DNA of 64,000 bases from Hallerella sp964501065. Its GTDB lineage: Bacteria > Fibrobacterota > Fibrobacteria > Fibrobacterales > Fibrobacteraceae. The first letter of the stretch is position 1, and each line of letters opens with the position of its first letter. Under the pieces are notes generated by a model that was not told the origin of the DNA, ran no database searches, and saw nothing but the letters and a program-made list of their open reading frames with translations. Shown piece after piece: positions 60,187-64,000 of this stretch. The stretch spans positions 3,508 through 67,507 of the forward strand of contig CAZCRF010000006.1 in the NCBI GenBank assembly GCA_964501065.1, read 5' to 3'. The position numbers and the translations under genes are program-made.

Positions 60187-62049
60187 ATGGCTTACGTGGC
60201 AATGGCTAGAAAGTGGCGACCGGAATCCTTCAAGGATTTGGTCGGGCAGGAGCATATCGCGAAGACGATTGAAAATGCGATCGTCGGAGGCCGTCTGCAT
60301 CATGCGTTCCTTTTCACGGGGACGCGCGGAGTCGGGAAGACTACGTCGGCCAGAATCCTTGCGAAGACGTTGAATTGCACGGGAGGCGATCCGCTAGTGC
60401 CCTGCGGCAAATGCAAAAGCTGCTTGGACATCGCGAGCGGGCATCCGATGGACGTGATTGAAATCGACGCGGCGTCGAACACGGGCGTCGACAACATCCG
60501 GGAGCTTTTGGAGCAGACCCAGTACACGCCGATGATCGGCAAGTACAAGGTGTTCGTGATAGACGAAGTCCACATGCTTTCGAAGGGGGCTTTCAACGCA
60601 CTCCTCAAGACTCTCGAAGAACCGCCGCCGCATGTGATTTTCATCTTCGCGACGACCGAAGTCAACAAGGTCCCCCAGACGATTCTTTCGCGCGTGCAAC
60701 GTTTCGACTTCAAGCGGCTTTCGACAAAGCAAATCACGGGACGCCTCAAGTACATCTGCGAAAAGGAAGGCATCTCGACGGATGCGGAAGCTTTGGGCAT
60801 GATTGCCGAAAAGGCGGACGGCTCCATGCGGGATGCGCTGACGTTCTTCGACCAGGCTTATGCGTTCACCGGGAACGCGATGGATGCGGAATCGGTGCGC
60901 TCCGTGCTCGGTGTCCCGCCGAACGAGCTGTATTTTTCGCTGATGGAAGCCATTGAAAATCACGACCTCAAGGGGACTTTCGCCGTCGTCGCCAAGGCTT
61001 CGGAAACCGGCGTGGAATTTGCACCGCTCTTGGACGGTTTCGCCAAGTTCCTCCGCAACCGCCTATATGTCAAAATCGGCGGCGTCTCTGCCGAGGAGTT
61101 GAATATTTCCGATTCTCTGTTCGGCAAACTTGAAATGTGCGCCCCGAATCTTTCGAGTGGCGACCTCCTCCGCATCGCGCGCATTCTCACGGATTTGCAG
61201 GGAGGCATCCGTCGTAGCTCGAATCCCCGATTGCTGGTGGAGGCGGCTTTTGCGCGGATGGCCTATTTGGACAGGATGGTCGATTTGAAACGGGCCTTGT
61301 CCGCGATTAACGACCCCGACAGCCGGGCGGCAAAAAAAAAATTGACGGAAGTCGCGCCGTCGATGCCGCAAAGCCCCTTCCCGGAAGCTCCGTCCGTTCC
61401 GAAGGCTAGCCCGGCGTTCCGGGAACCTCCTCAAATGGCGAGTGCCGTTCCGGAGGCTCCGAATCCGCCCCCCGACGTCGATTCGGGGATGCTCATCGAC
61501 TTCGGCGAAGATTCTTCTTTCGATGCGCCCCCCGGCGTTCCCGACATTCCCGAGAATCTCGCCGGCGAAGAATTTGAAGGACAACTTTCGCGTTACAATG
61601 TCTGTGAAAATTGGCAGAAGCTGATTCGGGACAGCTTTTCCCAGAGCTTGGGATTTTTTGCTTCGAGTTTGAACGGCTCCTCGTTGGAGCACGGGGACTT
61701 TGCGGAGAACCCTTTTCGGCTGAAGGTCGTTTACCCGGCAGCCTTCAAATGGGGATACGACCAGATGATGGAACGGGAAGACTACCGCAAACGCCTCCGT
61801 ACGATTTTCGAAGACCGCCTGCAAACGGAAGTCTCCGTTTCGTATGAACTCTTGGAGCCGAAGCCGGGGGAGAACGTCCTTTCCGTCCCGCTCTCTCCAT
61901 GGGAGTCCGACGTGCAAAAGGAACCGGAACTGGCCGTGTTCGCCAAGCGTTTCATGGCGGAACTGGTCATGACGAAAATGGTTCCCCGGGCTGGCGACGG
62001 GGGAATTTCGGATGGGGAACAGTGCGCCGTGACGCGCGAAGAGGAATGA
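60187..62049 (+). CDS. dnaX: DNA polymerase III gamma/tau subunit
   Basis: A 620-residue clamp-loader ATPase. Walker A is G-T-R-G-V-G-K-T (45-52); the zinc-binding Cys are 64, 73, 76 and 79; Walker B is V-I-D-E-V-H (124-129). Domain III runs to about 370. A Pro/Ala-rich linker (380-450) leads to a C-terminal domain (about 455-600) that would interact with the polymerase alpha subunit in tau. A run of A's near 61333 (AAAAAAAA) could allow frameshifting to make gamma, but this is unproven. ybaB follows, the common dnaX-ybaB pairing. Confidence 0.96.
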   Translation: MAYVAMARKWRPESFKDLVGQEHIAKTIENAIVGGRLHHAFLFTGTRGVGKTTSARILAKTLNCTGGDPLVPCGKCKSCLDIASGHPMDVIEIDAASNTGVDNIRELLEQTQYTPMIGKYKVFVIDEVHMLSKGAFNALLKTLEEPPPHVIFIFATTEVNKVPQTILSRVQRFDFKRLSTKQITGRLKYICEKEGISTDAEALGMIAEKADGSMRDALTFFDQAYAFTGNAMDAESVRSVLGVPPNELYFSLMEAIENHDLKGTFAVVAKASETGVEFAPLLDGFAKFLRNRLYVKIGGVSAEELNISDSLFGKLEMCAPNLSSGDLLRIARILTDLQGGIRRSSNPRLLVEAAFARMAYLDRMVDLKRALSAINDPDSRAAKKKLTEVAPSMPQSPFPEAPSVPKASPAFREPPQMASAVPEAPNPPPDVDSGMLIDFGEDSSFDAPPGVPDIPENLAGEEFEGQLSRYNVCENWQKLIRDSFSQSLGFFASSLNGSSLEHGDFAENPFRLKVVYPAAFKWGYDQMMEREDYRKRLRTIFEDRLQTEVSVSYELLEPKPGENVLSVPLSPWESDVQKEPELAVFAKRFMAELVMTKMVPRAGDGGISDGEQCAVTREEE

Positions 62050-62078
62050 TTTTTTTTCAACCCTAAAAGGATACCCTT

Positions 62079-62387
62079 ATGAACATGCAGAAAATGTTGA
62101 AGGACTTGCAGAAGATGCAGTCCAAGATGGTCAAGGCCCAGAACGACCTCCAGGCCCAGAGCTTCGAAGCGGAAGCCGGCGGCGGCATGGTGAAGGTCGT
62201 CCTCAACGGACAGGGCATCATGACTTCCATCCAAATCAACCCGGATGCCGTCGACAAGGACGACGTCGAAGCACTCGAAGATTTGGTGATGGCGGCGGTC
62301 AACGCGGCTGTCAAAAAGAAGGACGACACGTCGAAAGCCAGTATGGAGGAGTTGACCGCGGGGATGCGGATTCCCGGCTTGATGTGA
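62079..62387 (+). CDS. YbaB/EbfC family DNA-binding protein
   Basis: A 102-residue nucleoid-associated protein. The N-terminal helix M-L-K-D-L-Q-K-M-Q-S-K-M and the V-K-V-V-L-N-G-Q-G core strand are typical; the C-terminal G-M-R-I-P-G-L-M closes the family pattern. It binds DNA as a tweezer-like dimer, and in many genomes follows dnaX, with recR next. Here recR is absent and a small membrane-protein gene comes next. AAAGGA precedes the ATG. Confidence 0.92.
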   Translation: MNMQKMLKDLQKMQSKMVKAQNDLQAQSFEAEAGGGMVKVVLNGQGIMTSIQINPDAVDKDDVEALEDLVMAAVNAAVKKKDDTSKASMEELTAGMRIPGLM

Positions 62388-62418
62388 CCGACAGCCGCCC
62401 GATTCGAGGGAATGTGGG

Positions 62419-62607
62419 ATGAAGAAAAGAATCTGGTTTGCCTTGACGGTCGGCGTCTACGTTTTGTCGTTAATCGTGATGCAATCGGGAATCAGCAAGA
62501 CTTTCTTTCCGCCGATGCCGTGGACGGAAGTCGTGTGGAAGTTCCCCTTGCATTTCGCGCTTTGCGGAGCGGTGAGCGCGTTCGCCATTTGGCGGTGGAA
62601 GAGGTGA
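62419..62607 (+). CDS. Small two-helix membrane protein
   Basis: A 62-residue protein with two hydrophobic stretches (about 6-24 and 42-58) and basic ends (M-K-K-R start, W-R-W-K-R end), so both termini are probably cytoplasmic. The segment between contains P-P-M-P-W. No family is recognised (VanZ-like proteins share a P-x-x-W/F-x-F-x-H-x-x-x-Y/C-G arrangement, so a truncated VanZ relative is possible). It converges on the sugar transferase with four bases between the stops. Confidence 0.55.
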   Translation: MKKRIWFALTVGVYVLSLIVMQSGISKTFFPPMPWTEVVWKFPLHFALCGAVSAFAIWRWKR

Positions 62608-62611
62608 TTTT

Positions 62612-63787
62612 TCAATAGGCGCCGTCGCTCTTGAAAACGGCCTTGAACGTCTTCGCGACCAATTGCAGGTCGGTGGTGAAGTTCCCATGGCGGACGTATT
62701 TGTTGTCGAGACGCATCCAATCTTCGAATTCGATGTCGCTCCGCCCGCTGACTTGCCAAAAACAGGTGAGGCCCGGAGTGACGGAGAGGCGCATCTTGTG
62801 CCAGGGCAGATATTCCGCGACTTCGGAGGGGATGGGCGGGCGCGGTCCCACGACGGACATGTCGCCCCGGAGGATGTTGAACAGTTGGGGAAGTTCGTCG
62901 AGGCTGAACTTGCGCAGGAAGTGTCCCATGGGGTAGATGCGCGGGTCGTTCTTCATCTTGAATGTCGGTCCGCCCGACTCGTTGAACTTTTCGAGTTCCT
63001 TCTTGCGCTCTTCCGCATCGGCATACATGCTGCGGAACTTGTACATCGTGAACAGCTTGCCGTTCTTGCCGACGCGAGTTTGCTTGAAGATGACGGGGCC
63101 GTGTGGGTCGCTCAATTTGACGATGAGGGCGCAGGCGGCCAAAACGGGGGAGAGAAGGACGATTCCGCAAAGCGACGAGACGACGTCGAAGGTGCGCTTC
63201 GCGAATTCCTTGCCGCGGAGGGAAGCCTTGCCGGACTGCGCGAGGATGTCTGAATAGAAGAGCCGTTTCAGGGAGAAAAATTCGGCGTTGCGCTTGTTGA
63301 AGTTCCGGATGGAAGTGTCGAGTTCCTGGTCTTGCTTTTCGAGCAGCCCCGTGTAGATGTAGGCTTGGAAGACTGGCTGGCGGAACTTCTTGTGGAGGAT
63401 TTCGACAAGTCCCGCCTTTTTCAAATTGACAATCATCTGGCGGCGCAGGCGTTCCAAGGCGTGCATCCCGGAGTGAAGCAGAATCACTCCCAATCCGTTC
63501 GGATTTTCCTGGTAACCGACGACGTCCGTGAACTTGGTCTCGGTGAGCACCGTGAGTACGGCGATTTTCCACGCCCGGACGTAAGAGCTGTCGAACTTGC
63601 TGAAGCCGACCAAGTCGAATTGTCGGGTGACGATTTTAAAGTAGAGGAACGGCTGTTGGGTGCGGTTCGTGCGCAAGAATTCCTCGCGCAACCTGGCCTT
63701 GAAGAACTTGACGGGGTAGACCGTGTTGCCGATGTCGCTTGGGGAAAGCAAGTCCCCGATTTCTGAAGAAGGAGAATTTTCGTTCAC
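62612..63787 (-). CDS. Initiating sugar (phosphoglycosyl) transferase with GGDEF-like N-domain
   Basis: A 391-residue monotopic phosphoglycosyl transferase (Bac_transf). The catalytic half (about 200-391) has K-R-T-F-D-V, one membrane hairpin (about 208-228), K-F-R-S-M, S-L-D-E-L-P-Q, V-G-P-R-P and T-C-F-W-Q-V-S-G-R. It should load the first sugar phosphate onto undecaprenyl phosphate for a surface polysaccharide. The N-terminal 170 residues lack the usual four membrane helices; the G-Y-Q-E-N-P-N-G-L-G-V-I-L strand-loop-strand looks like a degenerate GGDEF-type fold. The start is a GTG (63787) with AAAAGG and a TATATTTA element immediately upstream. Confidence 0.85.
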   Translation of the reverse strand: MNENSPSSEIGDLLSPSDIGNTVYPVKFFKARLREEFLRTNRTQQPFLYFKIVTRQFDLVGFSKFDSSYVRAWKIAVLTVLTETKFTDVVGYQENPNGLGVILLHSGMHALERLRRQMIVNLKKAGLVEILHKKFRQPVFQAYIYTGLLEKQDQELDTSIRNFNKRNAEFFSLKRLFYSDILAQSGKASLRGKEFAKRTFDVVSSLCGIVLLSPVLAACALIVKLSDPHGPVIFKQTRVGKNGKLFTMYKFRSMYADAEERKKELEKFNESGGPTFKMKNDPRIYPMGHFLRKFSLDELPQLFNILRGDMSVVGPRPPIPSEVAEYLPWHKMRLSVTPGLTCFWQVSGRSDIEFEDWMRLDNKYVRHGNFTTDLQLVAKTFKAVFKSDGAY

Positions 63788-63791
63788 CTTT

Positions 63792-63799
63792 TAAATATA
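63792..63799 (-). promoter_or_regulatory. Putative -7 promoter element for the sugar transferase gene
   Basis: Minus-strand TATATTTA, then AAAG and the GTG start at 63787: the four-base spacing again. Confidence 0.45.
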
Positions 63800-63826
63800 G
63801 CATTATTTTTCACTTGCCGATTTTTC

Positions 63827-63924
63827 CGTTGGCGCGACCGACTTTTGTCCGTCAAACGGACGGCTTTGTCGTTGGCACGACCAGCTTGTGTTCGTCAAAC
63901 GAACCGTTTGGTCGCCAAGCGACC
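63827..63924. repeat. 43-base tandem repeat with hairpins near the window end
   Basis: Two imperfect copies start at 63827 and 63870 (both CGTTGG...). Each carries a perfect six-base hairpin over a CAA loop: GTCCGT-CAA-ACGGAC (63847-63861) and GTTCGT-CAA-ACGAAC (63890-63904). The arms differ by one compensated base pair. A third hairpin GGTCG-CCAAG-CGACC (63910-63924) follows. No gene is seen from 63800 to the window end at 64000. Confidence 0.75.
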
Positions 63925-64000
63925 TGTTTCGCTTGCGCAGCGGGCGGAAAGGTAGGGGGCTGCTCAGAGTTACGGCAGGATTGCACGTGGTTCTAAATTT

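Noticed and set aside
61333..61340. Programmed frameshift site in dnaX
   Set aside because: An A8 run is present, but I could not show a downstream stimulatory structure or a nearby stop giving a normal gamma length, so it is not listed as a feature.

Overview
The window looks like chromosomal DNA from a member of the Fibrobacterota (Fibrobacter-like; FCB group). Signs are the secreted proteins (a pectate lyase with ricin-type modules and a type IX secretion-like sorting tail, a PorV/UPF0164-like outer-membrane protein, a SUMF1-domain protein with a Ser/Asp/Lys-rich linker), a bacterial geranylgeranylglyceryl-phosphate synthase, and upstream elements resembling the Bacteroidetes -7 box TAnnTTTG. 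By eye it is moderately GC-rich, with tightly packed genes that often overlap by 1-14 bases. I see no rRNA, tRNA, CRISPR array, transposase or prophage. No gene-free stretch exceeds about 220 bases.

Layout: 1-2076 holds the end of a secreted zinc metalloprotease, a DUF4416 protein, a lipoprotein and an M15-like peptidase. 8654-2079 (minus strand) is a six-gene overlapping run, hisI-tilS-ftsH-folP-cdaA-SUMF1 protein. A PatB/MalY-type aminotransferase (minus) is divergent from an M16 peptidase-murD-SDR run. A hidden 56-codon gene is coupled to a MauE/DoxX membrane protein, followed by bioD and a Xer-type recombinase on the minus strand. 16141-20717 encodes a PorV-like protein, a membrane-anchored STAS protein, a degenerate LytM/M23 protein, a lipoprotein and a NUDIX hydrolase. 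23851-20644 (minus) encodes a BamD-like lipoprotein, a beta-barrel protein and a PHP-domain protein. 23924-30487 encodes an LptF/LptG-type pair, a GAF-GGDEF protein, a sodium:solute symporter and tadA.

30502-36095 is the most interesting block. After a lipoprotein and a beta-helix protein come four genes: a soluble protein, a MotA/ExbB/ZorA-like channel with a roughly 360-residue cytoplasmic coiled-coil tail, a MotB/ZorB-like OmpA protein with the proton-coupling Asp, and a DUF2894-like protein. This looks like a long-tailed ion-driven motor of unknown function. The nuclease and helicase effectors of Zorya defence are absent.

36227-45945 encodes the pectate lyase and two giant surface proteins that share Ca-loop, SbsA-type Ig and C-terminal modules. 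45973-53555 encodes GGGP synthase, then a run with a small membrane protein, an ABC-2 exporter, two PilT-like ATPases (one with Arg in place of the Walker A Lys) and a patatin-barrel protein. The right end holds an EAL phosphodiesterase, metK, a Nif3 protein, pheT, dnaX, ybaB, a small membrane protein and an initiating sugar transferase with an unusual N-terminal domain.

A recurring theme is a TAnnTTTN octamer ending exactly four bases before the start codon at several genes. This predicts many leaderless transcripts.
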